Assembly: GCA_016704305.1 (NCBI GenBank)
Contig: JADJAL010000033.1
Span: 11,376 to 75,375, forward strand
DNA length: 64,000 bases
From: Haliea sp.
Lineage (GTDB): Bacteria > Pseudomonadota > Gammaproteobacteria > Pseudomonadales > Halieaceae
Reading direction: 5' to 3'
In this document: piece after piece, positions 34,743 to 43,339 of the stretch
How the letters are laid out: each line of letters starts with the position of its first letter
Numbering within the stretch: position 1 is the first letter of the stretch
Translations under genes and position numbers: made by a program
The notes under the pieces: generated by a model
What the model saw: only the letters and a program-made list of their open reading frames with translations
Database searches by the model: none
Told to the model about the DNA's origin: nothing

Positions 34743-36971
34743 TCAGGAATGATGTAGATCAAAACGATCCAGCGCCATTACTTTGCTCCAAGCGGCAACA
34801 AAGTCAGTGATAAATTGCGCATTGTCAGTGGCATAGGCTTCTGCCACTGCACGCAACTCTGAGTTTGATCCAAAAACGAGATCTACCGGTGTGGCAGTCC
34901 ATTTTAGATCATTGCTAGTGCGGTCTCTCCCTTCATAAAGCCCTTCCGTCTTTGCCGATTTCACCCACACGGTGGACATATCCAACAAGTTGACAAAAAA
35001 CTTGTTATCCAGAGTTCCGGGGTTAGCCGTAAATACGCCGGATTGAGTTTCTCCAGTATTCGCATTGAGTACACGCATGCCACCGAGCAACGCTGTCATT
35101 TCTGGTACGGTCAGTGTGAGCAGATCAGCTTTCTCAACCAGCATGTTTGTCGGCGAGCCGTAACTGGTGTCGCTGTAATAGTTTCGGAACGCATCTGCAG
35201 TCGGTTCCAGCACGGCAAATGCGCTGACATCAGTCATCTGCTGCGATGTATCAGTGCGCCCTGGCGTAAACGGCACTGCAACGTTGACACCGGCTGTCTT
35301 GGCCGCTTGCTCCACCGCTGCAGCGCCACCCAAAACAATCACATCCGCCAGTGAAACACGCTTGCCACTCGACAGGGATTTGTTGAAGTCTTCCTGAACC
35401 TTGGTAAGTGCTTTCAACACTGCAGCCAATTCCGTGGGATTGTTAACTGCCCAATCCCTCTGGGGCAGCAGTTGTATCCGCGCGCCATTAGCGCCACCGC
35501 GCATGTCGGAACTGCGATAAGTCGAGGCGGATGCCCAGGCTGTTCCAACCAGCTCTGGTATGGTCAAACCGGATTTGAGAATACTCGCCTTGAGCTTCGC
35601 CGCGTCATTGGCGTCAATCAGTTTGTAATCAACCGCCGGGACAGGATCCTGCCAGATAAACACTTCGTCCGGAATTTCGTTACCCACATAGCGCGTGCGT
35701 GGACCCAGGTCGCGATGGGTCAGCTTGAACCAGGCCTTGGCAAACGCGAGATCGAACTCCTTTGGATTCTTCAGGAAACGTTCGGCAATCGCTCTATAGC
35801 TCGGGTCTTCCTTGAGTGCAAGATCCGTGGTGAACATGATCGGCGCATGCCGCTTATCTGGGTCGTGAGCATCCGGCACCATGTTTGCCACAGATTCATC
35901 CGTTGGAATCCACTGCGTTGCTCCAGCCGGGCTCTTGGCCTTTTTCCAATCGAACCTGAAGAGGTTATCGAGGTAGAGTGTGGACCAAGCAGTGGGTGTC
36001 GATGTCCAGGCACCTTCCAGGCCACTGGTCATGGCGTCCGCTCCCGTGCCGGTGCCACATTTATTCTTCCAGCCAAGACCTTGCTGTTCGATAGGGGCGT
36101 CTGCAGGAGCTGGACCTATGCAGTCAGCGGGTTTGGCACCGTGAGCCTTGCCCAAGGTGTGTCCGCCGGCGATAAGTGCAACGGTCTCCTCATCGTTCAT
36201 CGCCATGCGGCCAAACGCCTCACGTATGTCTGCGGCCGCAGAGAGTGGATCGCTATTGCCATTGGGTCCCTCAGGATTCACATAGATCAGACCCATCTGC
36301 ACAGCGGCCAGCGGTTTTTCCAGATTGCCGTCTTTGTCGTAGCGCTTGTCGTTCGCGAGCCACTTGGTTTCGGAACCCCAGTAAACGGTATCCGACTCCC
36401 AGTCGTCGACACGCCCGCCGGCGAAGCCGATAGTTTCAAAACCCATGGATTCCAGTGAGACGTTGCCCGCCAGTGTCATCAGGTCGCCCCAGGAGACACT
36501 GCGCCCGTATTTTTGCTTGACTGGCCACAGTAGGCGGCGCGCCTTGTCCAGGCTGACATTGTCTGGCCAGCTGTTAAGCGGCAGAAAGCGTTGCTGGGCT
36601 CCATCAGCGCCACCGCGGCCATCACTCACACGGTAGGTACCTGCGCCGTGCCAGGCCATTCTAATCATCAGTCCGCCATAGGTGCCCCAATCTGCCGGCC
36701 ACCAGTCCTGTGAATTTTTCAGTGTTGTCGCAATGTCCTGTTTCAGCGCATCAAGATCAACACTGGCGAATGCTTTGGCGTAATCGAAATCTTCGCCGTA
36801 GGGGTTAGATCGGTCATCATTGGCGCGAAGAGGTTGGAGGTCCAGAGTTTCCGGCCACCAGAACTGGGCAGTCCTGTTCATTTCCTCCGCAGCCTGGGCG
36901 CTTGCCGACGCTACTGCGGTGCTTATAGCAACTGCAAGAGCGGTGAATAGAGGTATTGATATTTTCAACAT
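34743..36971 (-). CDS. katG: Catalase-peroxidase, probably periplasmic
   Basis: 742 aa from the ATG at 36971, which follows GGGAGGG. The N-terminus is a signal peptide (LFTALAVAISTAVASASAQA), unlike the cytosolic KatG. Distal site Arg104-Trp107-His108 in RMAWHGAGTYR, Tyr230 in LIYVNPEGPNG and Met256 give the Trp-Tyr-Met crosslink that supports catalase activity; the proximal His271 is in AGGHTLGKAHG. A C-terminal second domain is present. GC content is clearly below that of the flanking genes, suggesting acquisition. A divergent cytochrome b561 gene follows upstream. Confidence 0.95.
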   Translation of the reverse strand: MLKISIPLFTALAVAISTAVASASAQAAEEMNRTAQFWWPETLDLQPLRANDDRSNPYGEDFDYAKAFASVDLDALKQDIATTLKNSQDWWPADWGTYGGLMIRMAWHGAGTYRVSDGRGGADGAQQRFLPLNSWPDNVSLDKARRLLWPVKQKYGRSVSWGDLMTLAGNVSLESMGFETIGFAGGRVDDWESDTVYWGSETKWLANDKRYDKDGNLEKPLAAVQMGLIYVNPEGPNGNSDPLSAAADIREAFGRMAMNDEETVALIAGGHTLGKAHGAKPADCIGPAPADAPIEQQGLGWKNKCGTGTGADAMTSGLEGAWTSTPTAWSTLYLDNLFRFDWKKAKSPAGATQWIPTDESVANMVPDAHDPDKRHAPIMFTTDLALKEDPSYRAIAERFLKNPKEFDLAFAKAWFKLTHRDLGPRTRYVGNEIPDEVFIWQDPVPAVDYKLIDANDAAKLKASILKSGLTIPELVGTAWASASTYRSSDMRGGANGARIQLLPQRDWAVNNPTELAAVLKALTKVQEDFNKSLSSGKRVSLADVIVLGGAAAVEQAAKTAGVNVAVPFTPGRTDTSQQMTDVSAFAVLEPTADAFRNYYSDTSYGSPTNMLVEKADLLTLTVPEMTALLGGMRVLNANTGETQSGVFTANPGTLDNKFFVNLLDMSTVWVKSAKTEGLYEGRDRTSNDLKWTATPVDLVFGSNSELRAVAEAYATDNAQFITDFVAAWSKVMALDRFDLHHS

Positions 36972-37049
36972 AGGAATTGCCCTCCCGAGCATAACAATTA
37001 GCAAGCACACACGATTCAGTGCCTCAATGCCGATGGGTACATTGATTCC

Positions 37050-37070
37050 AATTGAAGTGGATATTCAATT
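37050..37070. promoter_or_regulatory. 21-bp palindrome between katG and cytochrome b561 genes
   Basis: AATTGAA, a 7-base spacer, then TTCAATT: a perfect 7-7-7 inverted repeat in the divergent intergenic region (79 bp upstream of the katG start). Its place and symmetry suit an operator for a dimeric regulator, for example a redox or metal sensor, but it does not read as a classical Fur, PerR or OxyR site. Confidence 0.5.
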
Positions 37071-37293
37071 CCACTAGACACTAGTTTGATGCGTATGTGA
37101 GTGTCTGTGCGTTGTCGAACATAAGCTGCTGTCTGGTGGATCGCCCGGGACCGGCAAGATAATGCAGCGTTGTGTGCGTAAGCGAACAGACTCAGCAATG
37201 CCCGGTTACCCACTATGAATAGTCTGAAACTGGCGCACCTGTGTTAGAACAAAAGCGCCGACGAAAACGATCCATTCCATCAGGACTATTGTG

Positions 37294-38085
37294 ATGAAGC
37301 ACCAATCTGACATGACCGACCACAAATCCTACCAGGTATGGGATGTGCCCACGCGGTGCTTTCACTGGATCAATGTGCTGTGTGTGCTGTTGCTTGTCGG
37401 GTTCGGCCTGGTGATCCTGAACGCAGGTGCACTGGAGATTACCAGCGCCGGCAAGATACTGCTGAAGACCTTGCACGTAAGCGTTGGTTATGTGTTTGCG
37501 GTGAATATCGCTGTGCGGCTTGTCTGGGGCTTCCTGGGCAACCGTCACGCGCGCTGGAGCCAGATGTTGCCGGGCGGCAAGGGCTACTTCCAACGCGTGC
37601 GTAGCTACAGCGCTGCGTTTATCGCGGGCGCACCCCAGTCCTATCTCGGTCACAATCCGCTGGGACGGATTGCGATCACCGGATTGCTGCTGGTCATGAT
37701 CGTGCAGGCGTCGACTGGCCTGCTGCTGGCCGGCACCGACATATACTATCCGCCTTTCGGTTCCTGGATCGCACATTGGATTGCCGCAGCCGGCGTCGAC
37801 CCCGCTACGCTAAAACCGTACTCGCCCGATATGTATGACAAGGCATCGTATGCTGACATGAGGTCACTGCATGAGCCCTTCGCTCTGATCCATCTCTACG
37901 GCTTCTACCTACTTGCTGCCGGCATCCTGATCCATATCGCAGCGGTGGTGATCACGGAATTGCGCGAAGGCGGTGGATTGACATCGGCCATGATCAGCGG
38001 ACGCAAAGTACTGAAGGGAACACCGGTCGATGCGGTGGATACCGAGCCCGTTAATACGGAGCGCAATGGCCGAAAGTGGACCTGA
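37294..38085 (+). CDS. Cytochrome b561-type membrane protein
   Basis: 263 aa, four to five membrane helices. His residues suitable for heme b are at VPTRCFHWINVL, LKTLHVSVGYVF, LIHLYGFYLLAAGILIHIAAVV. The opening YQVWDVPTRCFHW is typical of the Ni/Fe-hydrogenase-like cytochrome b (cytochrome b/b6 domain) family. It probably passes quinol electrons to a periplasmic partner. Its divergent location next to a periplasmic katG suggests electron supply to the peroxidase. CAGGA precedes the ATG. Confidence 0.83.
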   Translation: MKHQSDMTDHKSYQVWDVPTRCFHWINVLCVLLLVGFGLVILNAGALEITSAGKILLKTLHVSVGYVFAVNIAVRLVWGFLGNRHARWSQMLPGGKGYFQRVRSYSAAFIAGAPQSYLGHNPLGRIAITGLLLVMIVQASTGLLLAGTDIYYPPFGSWIAHWIAAAGVDPATLKPYSPDMYDKASYADMRSLHEPFALIHLYGFYLLAAGILIHIAAVVITELREGGGLTSAMISGRKVLKGTPVDAVDTEPVNTERNGRKWT

Positions 38086-38300
38086 CATTGTTGGCCATCA
38101 AGCTAGCTGGGCTCACCCCTCCCACGATCGCATAGCCGTTGAGGGCATTCATGTACTTAATAGCAATGAACCTTTGGTTCTTGGCAATTCAGGGGAAATA
38201 AACTCTCCCTATGTGCGATTGCGCACCGAAACAGCTGGAAGAACGCGCTCAAACTGTACTCAGCCCGATCGCGCCCTGCGCTCGCTCAAGGAGAATTCTT

Positions 38301-38528
38301 GTGAATGTAAAAACCCAACTAGCAGTCGCGTTGCTTGCAGCTTGTAGCGCCCTCAGCCTCGCCGGTTGTGCAACTGAATACATCATCGCTACCACGGATG
38401 GCCGCATGATCACCACGAATGAAAAGCCAGAATTGGACGACGAAACCGGCATGTTGCACTATGAGGACGAAGCGGGCCGCGACCAGCAGATCAAGCAAGA
38501 CGACGTCAAACAGATGATCGAACGCTAA
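38301..38528 (+). CDS. YgdI/YgdR family lipoprotein
   Basis: 75 aa, starting with GTG at 38301 after AAGGAG. Lipobox SLAGC (Cys23) is followed by TEYIIATTDGRMITTNEKPELDDETG and DQQIKQDDVKQMIER, the small SH3-like beta-barrel of YgdI/YgdR lipoproteins. Function unknown; found in the outer or inner membrane of many gammaproteobacteria. Confidence 0.85.
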   Translation: MNVKTQLAVALLAACSALSLAGCATEYIIATTDGRMITTNEKPELDDETGMLHYEDEAGRDQQIKQDDVKQMIER

Positions 38529-38713
38529 GATTTCGAATAAATAGGAGCCGGAGGGGCTGGTTTCGCAGCTCGCTCACTGCACCATTTGTCAGCCCTTCGC
38601 CACGACTGTCAGTGACATGAGCAGTCAGTCTTTCCATCTCTTGATCCAGCGGGAGGCACGCGTTGGTCCTTCGCCAGAAGAAACTCGAACATCTTCGCAG
38701 AGCTCATTGCTGA

Positions 38714-39031
38714 TTATTCGTTGCTTTCCCACATAACAGCGCAGTTTTCGTGTGCCGCAGCCTCGAGCAATTCAATCAGCGGGAGGGCCCGATGCGAAAT
38801 ACTGACGACCGGCTCCTCGCCCTCCTCCCCGTCCTCTGCCGCCGCGTTTGGCTGCCTTGACCGCGCGGGATCGACAGCCGCCTTTAGCCGTTCCAAGGCC
38901 GCCTGAACGTCTTGCGCATACAGAGCACTCGGCATGGTACTACCGCGCCCCATCATTTTGAGCAGGCCTATCGCGACGTCGCCGAACATCGTTACATCCC
39001 CATGGGCCGGGGTGGAAAAGGTGACTAGCAT
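38714..39031 (-). CDS. DUF1840 protein
   Basis: 105 aa from the ATG at 39031, which follows GAGGAAG. MLVTFSTPAHGDVTMFGDVAIGLLKMMGR is the conserved opening of DUF1840, with an acidic linker (AAEDGEEGEEP) and a C-terminal HRALPLIELLEAAAHENCAVMW. Small cytosolic protein of unknown function, common in proteobacteria. Confidence 0.83.
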   Translation of the reverse strand: MLVTFSTPAHGDVTMFGDVAIGLLKMMGRGSTMPSALYAQDVQAALERLKAAVDPARSRQPNAAAEDGEEGEEPVVSISHRALPLIELLEAAAHENCAVMWESNE

Positions 39032-39413
39032 GCGCACTTCCTCATATTGAAATTCAGGGTCTGGCAGGCGTTCCCGTCTCCCGCAGTGGCAAGTTCACCT
39101 TCGCATATTTCCAGCGCCAGTTATACAGGGTGTGTAGCGAATACTACTCCCGGATTTGCGAAACATCCGGCGGCATGGTCACGCGCACGCAGGGCTCTTG
39201 CGCCCGATGTAGCTGCGTGTGAGCTTGCCGCGCTGGACGATGTCGGCATACGAGATCGATCGGGCACCAGCGCTAACCGTGCTGTTGCGCGCAGTGCAGG
39301 CCGCTTCTTTCTTGCGACCCGGATTTACCCTCGCGTTAAATACCCTCCTGGAAAGGTATTTATCGGCTGATGGGATATCGACAAGGCAACGTGGTGTGCT
39401 TCGGCGCTATTGG
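39032..39413. other. Intergenic region without recognised gene
   Basis: 382 bp with only short, unconvincing reading frames on both strands. It lies between the DUF1840 gene and the stop of an alcohol-dehydrogenase remnant. No repeat, hairpin or promoter was clear by eye. Confidence 0.5.
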
Positions 39414-39731
39414 CTAAATATTGATAATGACCTTGAGTGCCTTCGTGACTGCATCGCCCTCTTTGAATGCGGTGACGGCCGAGCCGACCTCGTCAACAAC
39501 TCCCACGCCCTCACGGCCAAGGATGCGTCCCGGCGTGGAGGTCGGCCAGTCGCCCTTGAGGATATGCAGGTCAGTGCTGCAGATTATTGTGCATGTCACC
39601 TTCACGATGGCGTCGATGGGCGCGGCGAGACTCGGCTTGGGCCGATCCTGCATTGCATAAACACGAGAGATCGTGTCTGTCAGCTTTATATGAACACCCC
39701 TGTAGCTGTCAGACACCGACATCAAAAGCAA
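39414..39731 (-). pseudogene. Zn-dependent alcohol dehydrogenase remnant with large internal deletion
   Basis: 105-codon frame whose middle reads QDRPKPSLAAPIDAIVKVT, CSTDLHILKGDWPTSTPGRILG and EGVGVVDEVGSAVTAFKEGD, the N-terminal catalytic domain of a zinc alcohol dehydrogenase. Immediately afterwards it ends with TKALKVIINI, which looks like the extreme C-terminus of the same family. About 240 residues, including the NAD-binding domain, are missing, and the first 30 residues overlap the VIT1 gene end and do not match the family. It cannot be active. Confidence 0.75.
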
Positions 39732-40398
39732 TCCCGACCAGGGCGGTCACAACCATAGCGAGCGCGCCCCAAAAAGTAACCCTCGCCACGCCTACATAAA
39801 TTCTGGCGCCACTCAAATACGAAGACAATCCGCCCAGAAGTGCGAGAAAAACCAGTGAAAAGACAGCGATAACCAAGGACAAATTGCTGGCGGTATAAAA
39901 ATACGCGACGAGCAGGGGTAGCAATGCACCCAGCGTAAAACTCAGTGCCGAAGAAAACGCTGCCGTCAACGGTTGTGCTTGTGTCAGCTCGGAAATGCCA
40001 ATCTCATCACGAGCGTGGGCACCTAACGCATCATGATCCATCAATTGCCTCGCAACGATTGCCGACAACGCCGAGTCAACGCCACGCTCGCGATAGATTT
40101 CGGCTAACTCGAATACTTCCTCCTCATAATCCTTGTCCAGAGCGTCCTTTTCTTGCACCAGGTCAGATTTTTCCGTATCGGCCTGAGAGCATACGGATAC
40201 GTATTCACCCGCCGCCATAGAAATGGCACCGGCCACCAGGCCTGCTGTACCGGCGATCATAATGGCGCTGTGTCCTGAATTTGCCGCTGCAACGCCAATA
40301 ATCAGGCTTGCTGTGGAGACTATGCCGTCATTGGCACCCAAAACTGCGGCGCGTAACCAGCCGACCCGGTGTTGTCGATGATGCTCCTGGTGCGGCAT
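39709..40398 (-). CDS. VIT1/CCC1-type iron/manganese transporter
   Basis: 229 aa membrane protein. The start HHRQHRVGWLRAAVLGANDGIVSTASLIIGVAAA is the first helix and metal site of the VIT family; an acidic cytosolic stretch (EVFELAEIYRERGVDSALS) follows helix 2 and provides the metal-binding domain, then three further helices. It moves Fe2+ or Mn2+ out of the cytoplasm or into storage. The gene has lower GC than the average, like the katG block. Confidence 0.9.
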   Translation of the reverse strand: MPHQEHHRQHRVGWLRAAVLGANDGIVSTASLIIGVAAANSGHSAIMIAGTAGLVAGAISMAAGEYVSVCSQADTEKSDLVQEKDALDKDYEEEVFELAEIYRERGVDSALSAIVARQLMDHDALGAHARDEIGISELTQAQPLTAAFSSALSFTLGALLPLLVAYFYTASNLSLVIAVFSLVFLALLGGLSSYLSGARIYVGVARVTFWGALAMVVTALVGIAFDVGV

Positions 40399-40702
40399 TT
40401 CTGGTTAGCCCCTCGGTTTCAGGTACAAAGTGCACTGTTACACCGCCATGCATAAGCATGGCACACATCGCCTGATAGAAAAGGAAAAAGTTCTTCCAGA
40501 AAATGGAATCACCAGTGTGATTCTGAAACGACGCCTTCCTCAAATACGACCGCGTCACTCCAGGGGATAAACGAGATAAACGACCTCATCGAGCACATGC
40601 AGGTACGCATCACCGAGGGGCAACGCGTGTTTCGTGTCAATTTTGGGGATACATTTTTCCGAGTCTGGAGGAGTTCACGTGTCGATAGCCTTCGAGCACG
40701 TC
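40399..40702. other. Intergenic region without recognised gene
   Basis: 304 bp. The frames here (for example a plus-strand fragment with NEINDLIEHMQVRITEGQRVF) are short and lack a start with ribosome site. A small perfect palindrome CCATGC-ATAA-GCATGG is near 40442-40457. Possibly debris of an older gene. Confidence 0.4.
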
Positions 40703-41128
40703 TCAAACTTCCAGCGTCGCATCCATCGTAACCTGCGCCCTCAGCAGCTTGGACACAGGACACCCTACCTTGGCCTGGTTCGCGATCTCCTGGAACTTTA
40801 CATCATCTGCTGGTTGAACCTTCGCGGTGACGGTGAGATGGCTTGTCGTGATCTCGTAGCCGTCACCGACTTTTTCCAATGTTACTGCTGCGTGCGTTTC
40901 GATGCGCTCCACTGTCATCCCGGCCTCGCCGAGCATCTTGGAGAGCGCCATCGAAAAGCAGCCTGCATGCGCCGCGCCGATCAACTCTTCCGGGTTCGTG
41001 CCCTTGCCGTCCTGGAAGCGTGCTTTGAATCCATACGGCACCTGCTTGAGGACGCCCGTCTCTGTGGAAATGGTGCCGCCACCATCCCTGATGTCACCCA
41101 GCCATACTGCCCATGCTTTCTTGATCAT
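40703..41128 (-). CDS. OsmC/Ohr family peroxiredoxin
   Basis: 141 aa. WLGDIRDGGGTISTETG, NPEELIGAAHAGCFSMALS with the first catalytic Cys and NQAKVGCPVSKLL with the second, plus the conserved Arg in FKARFQDGKG region. These enzymes reduce organic hydroperoxides. It is in a block of stress functions (KatG, VIT1, cytochrome b561). Confidence 0.92.
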   Translation of the reverse strand: MIKKAWAVWLGDIRDGGGTISTETGVLKQVPYGFKARFQDGKGTNPEELIGAAHAGCFSMALSKMLGEAGMTVERIETHAAVTLEKVGDGYEITTSHLTVTAKVQPADDVKFQEIANQAKVGCPVSKLLRAQVTMDATLEV

Positions 41129-41327
41129 GACGTTTCAAGCCTCTGTTGTGTTGGAGAGCCGTAGAATGCTCCTGGCAAATCACGGTGAGGTCGGAACGCC
41201 AGTAGACCCGTTTGAGTACGCGATGTCTGTTCAGTATCGAACACAGGATCGTATTTGCTCAATGACTTGATTACTGGATTCTGGCGCCGTCAACACCTGT
41301 TTGAGAACAGCGGGATGGCTCGTCCGC

Positions 41328-41735
41328 TCAGCGCTCCCGCACCGAGGCCTGCTTGAGGAACGCGATCAGGTCGGCGCGCTGCTGGGCATCGGGCACGCCG
41401 AGACTCATCATTGTTGAATCCGGGAACATCGCCATCGGGTTTTCCAGCCAGGCGAACATGAACTCCGGTGTCCACACAAACTGGGCGTCCTTGAACGTCT
41501 GCGAGTAATAGTCAAAGCCGGGCTGCTTGCCAGCGACCTTGCCGAAAATCCGGTGCAGGTTCGGGCCGTTGTTGTGCCCCATCGCGGCTTCTGCGTAATG
41601 GCAGGTGCGGCAGGGGCCGAAGAGCAGCCTGCCGTTCGCAGGGTCACCCGTCGGCATGGACTGCTGCGCTGTCAACGGTGCCGCCGAAAGCAGCAAGCTC
41701 CAGCCCAACGCCAGCGCAACCCGCACGCGACTCAT
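41328..41735 (-). CDS. Class I cytochrome c, exported
   Basis: 135 aa with signal peptide (ALALGWSLLLSAAPLTA). The heme motif CRTCH is at about residue 42-46 and the sixth ligand Met is probably in PMAMFPDSTMMSLG; the fold matches cytochrome c2-type (NGPNLHRIFGKVAGKQPGFDYY, WTPEFMFAWLENP). Its ATG overlaps the flavoprotein stop (ATGA), so it is likely the electron acceptor for that enzyme. Confidence 0.9.
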   Translation of the reverse strand: MSRVRVALALGWSLLLSAAPLTAQQSMPTGDPANGRLLFGPCRTCHYAEAAMGHNNGPNLHRIFGKVAGKQPGFDYYSQTFKDAQFVWTPEFMFAWLENPMAMFPDSTMMSLGVPDAQQRADLIAFLKQASVRER

Positions 41736-43312
41736 ACGCTGGCCTCCGGTACGGACGCCGCCGCGCGACCGGCGCGGCGACCAAAAAACGTGCAGTCGCC
41801 GACGGACAAACCACTGGCGATATAGGGTGCAGTTGGAATGCCTGCAGTGCTGCGTCCAGCGGCATACAGACCCGGAATGATTTCGCCGACACTGTTCAGC
41901 ACCTGCCCATCGACGGTGGTGTGCAAGCCGCCAAACGTGTGCGCGGGGAAGAACGCCTGCGTGACCGACACATCCCAGGCGGTATAAGGCGGCCCCTGCA
42001 ACGGTCTCACAAAGGCCGGGCTTTTACGGAACATCGGGTCCTCGCCGTTGGCAGCGTGCAGGTTGTAGTAGGCTACTGTCTGCTGCAGCGCGCCCTTGGG
42101 GAAATCCAACTGCACGGCAATGTCACCAATCGTGCTGGCCTCGGCGACCGGCAGGAAATTGTCCTGGTGGAACGCAAAGCTGCTGTCGCGGTCGGTGATC
42201 AGCCAGGCGCGTCCCTGCTGGTGATATGCGATGGCATTGCCCAACACCCCGTGGTAGGACTCCTCGGAGATAAAACGCTGGCCGGACGCGTTCACCAGAA
42301 TGCCGGACAGCACGTTTTCCGGCGGGTAGATCGGCGAAATCGCAAAGCCCTCGTGCATGCGCAGCGCCGCGGCGCCTGCGCCAATACCCATGTTGATGCC
42401 ATCCCCGTGGTCCAGGGCATTGCCCCAGGGCACAGAGCAATCGTACAACTGCGGCGCATACAACCGCAGCATCTCGCGGTTGTGGATGAAACCGCCACTG
42501 GCCAACACGACGCCGCGCTTCGCCGCGATCACATGCTGCTCGCCGCCCGTGGTGACGATCATCCCGGCGATGCGGCCATCGCGCTCGACCACCAAACGCT
42601 CGGCGCGGACACTGGCGCGCATCTCCACACCGAGCGCGGCGGCCTGTTGCAACAGCGCTTGCATCAGGCGCCTGCCGCCGTTCATACCAACTACGCCGGG
42701 CACATGCCCGCGCGGTGCGGGCGTGGCCAGGTCGCGCGTGGGCCATGCCAGCTCGTTGCCAGAGAAATACAGGGATTCATCGCCCATCGGCAGTTCTTTG
42801 GACAGAGAGAATTTTTCGGTATACGGAATGCCCTGCGCGACCAGCCAGTCGAAATGTTCAACACTGCCTTCACAGTACAACTGGATCTTGTCGAGTGGCG
42901 GATGCACCGTGCCGGCCAGCGCAATGAAGCGGTACATCTGCTCCACGCTGTCCGTTATCTTGAGCGCTTTTTGCAAGGCCGTACCGCCGCCTGCGTAGAC
43001 CACCCCGCCGGACATCGCAGATGAGCCGCCAAACTTAGGCAGCGCTTCGATCAGCACTACGTTCGCACCGGCGAGGCGCGCCTCGATAGCGGCACACACG
43101 CCGCCTGCGCCGGAGCCGACCACCAGTACGTCGGTTTGTATATCCCACGATTTCACCGTAGCGACGGCCGCTGAATCGACGGTCGCCGCAGAGCTCGGCA
43201 GTGCGGCGGCACTTGTCGCAACTGTCGACCCGACAGTCGCCGCTGCCGTTGCGGCAAGGCCTCCCAACAAGCGGCGACGCGTCAGCCCGGAATCGTCCGT
43301 GCCATCAGTCAT
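41732..43312 (-). CDS. FAD-dependent dehydrogenase of the fumarate reductase / 3-ketosteroid dehydrogenase group
   Basis: 526 aa. A Tat-type signal (TRRRLLGGLAATAAATVGS) indicates export in folded form. The FAD motif VLVVGSGAGGVCAAIEARLAG is followed by GGSSAMSGGVVYAGGG; late FAD segment GLYAAGRSTAGIPTAPYIASGLSVGD and FFGRRAGRAAA. This family includes 3-oxosteroid 1-dehydrogenases and flavocytochrome c fumarate reductases. Export plus a coupled cytochrome c gene suggests a periplasmic dehydrogenase feeding the respiratory chain. Which substrate it oxidises is unknown. Confidence 0.85.
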   Translation of the reverse strand: MTDGTDDSGLTRRRLLGGLAATAAATVGSTVATSAAALPSSAATVDSAAVATVKSWDIQTDVLVVGSGAGGVCAAIEARLAGANVVLIEALPKFGGSSAMSGGVVYAGGGTALQKALKITDSVEQMYRFIALAGTVHPPLDKIQLYCEGSVEHFDWLVAQGIPYTEKFSLSKELPMGDESLYFSGNELAWPTRDLATPAPRGHVPGVVGMNGGRRLMQALLQQAAALGVEMRASVRAERLVVERDGRIAGMIVTTGGEQHVIAAKRGVVLASGGFIHNREMLRLYAPQLYDCSVPWGNALDHGDGINMGIGAGAAALRMHEGFAISPIYPPENVLSGILVNASGQRFISEESYHGVLGNAIAYHQQGRAWLITDRDSSFAFHQDNFLPVAEASTIGDIAVQLDFPKGALQQTVAYYNLHAANGEDPMFRKSPAFVRPLQGPPYTAWDVSVTQAFFPAHTFGGLHTTVDGQVLNSVGEIIPGLYAAGRSTAGIPTAPYIASGLSVGDCTFFGRRAGRAAASVPEASV

Positions 43313-43339
43313 GCGCGCGCCCTTTTGCGACAGCAACCA

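Noticed and set aside
37050..37070. Fur or PerR box reading of the palindrome
   Set aside because: Sequence and spacing do not match the classical 19-bp consensus; kept only as an unassigned operator candidate.
39219..39758. Plus-strand frame of 179 codons over the alcohol dehydrogenase remnant
   Set aside because: Antisense to the clear ADH remnant and without recognisable motifs.
41678..43024. 448-codon plus-strand frame opposite the flavoprotein gene
   Set aside because: Antisense to a gene with clear FAD motifs; composition is that of a shadow frame.
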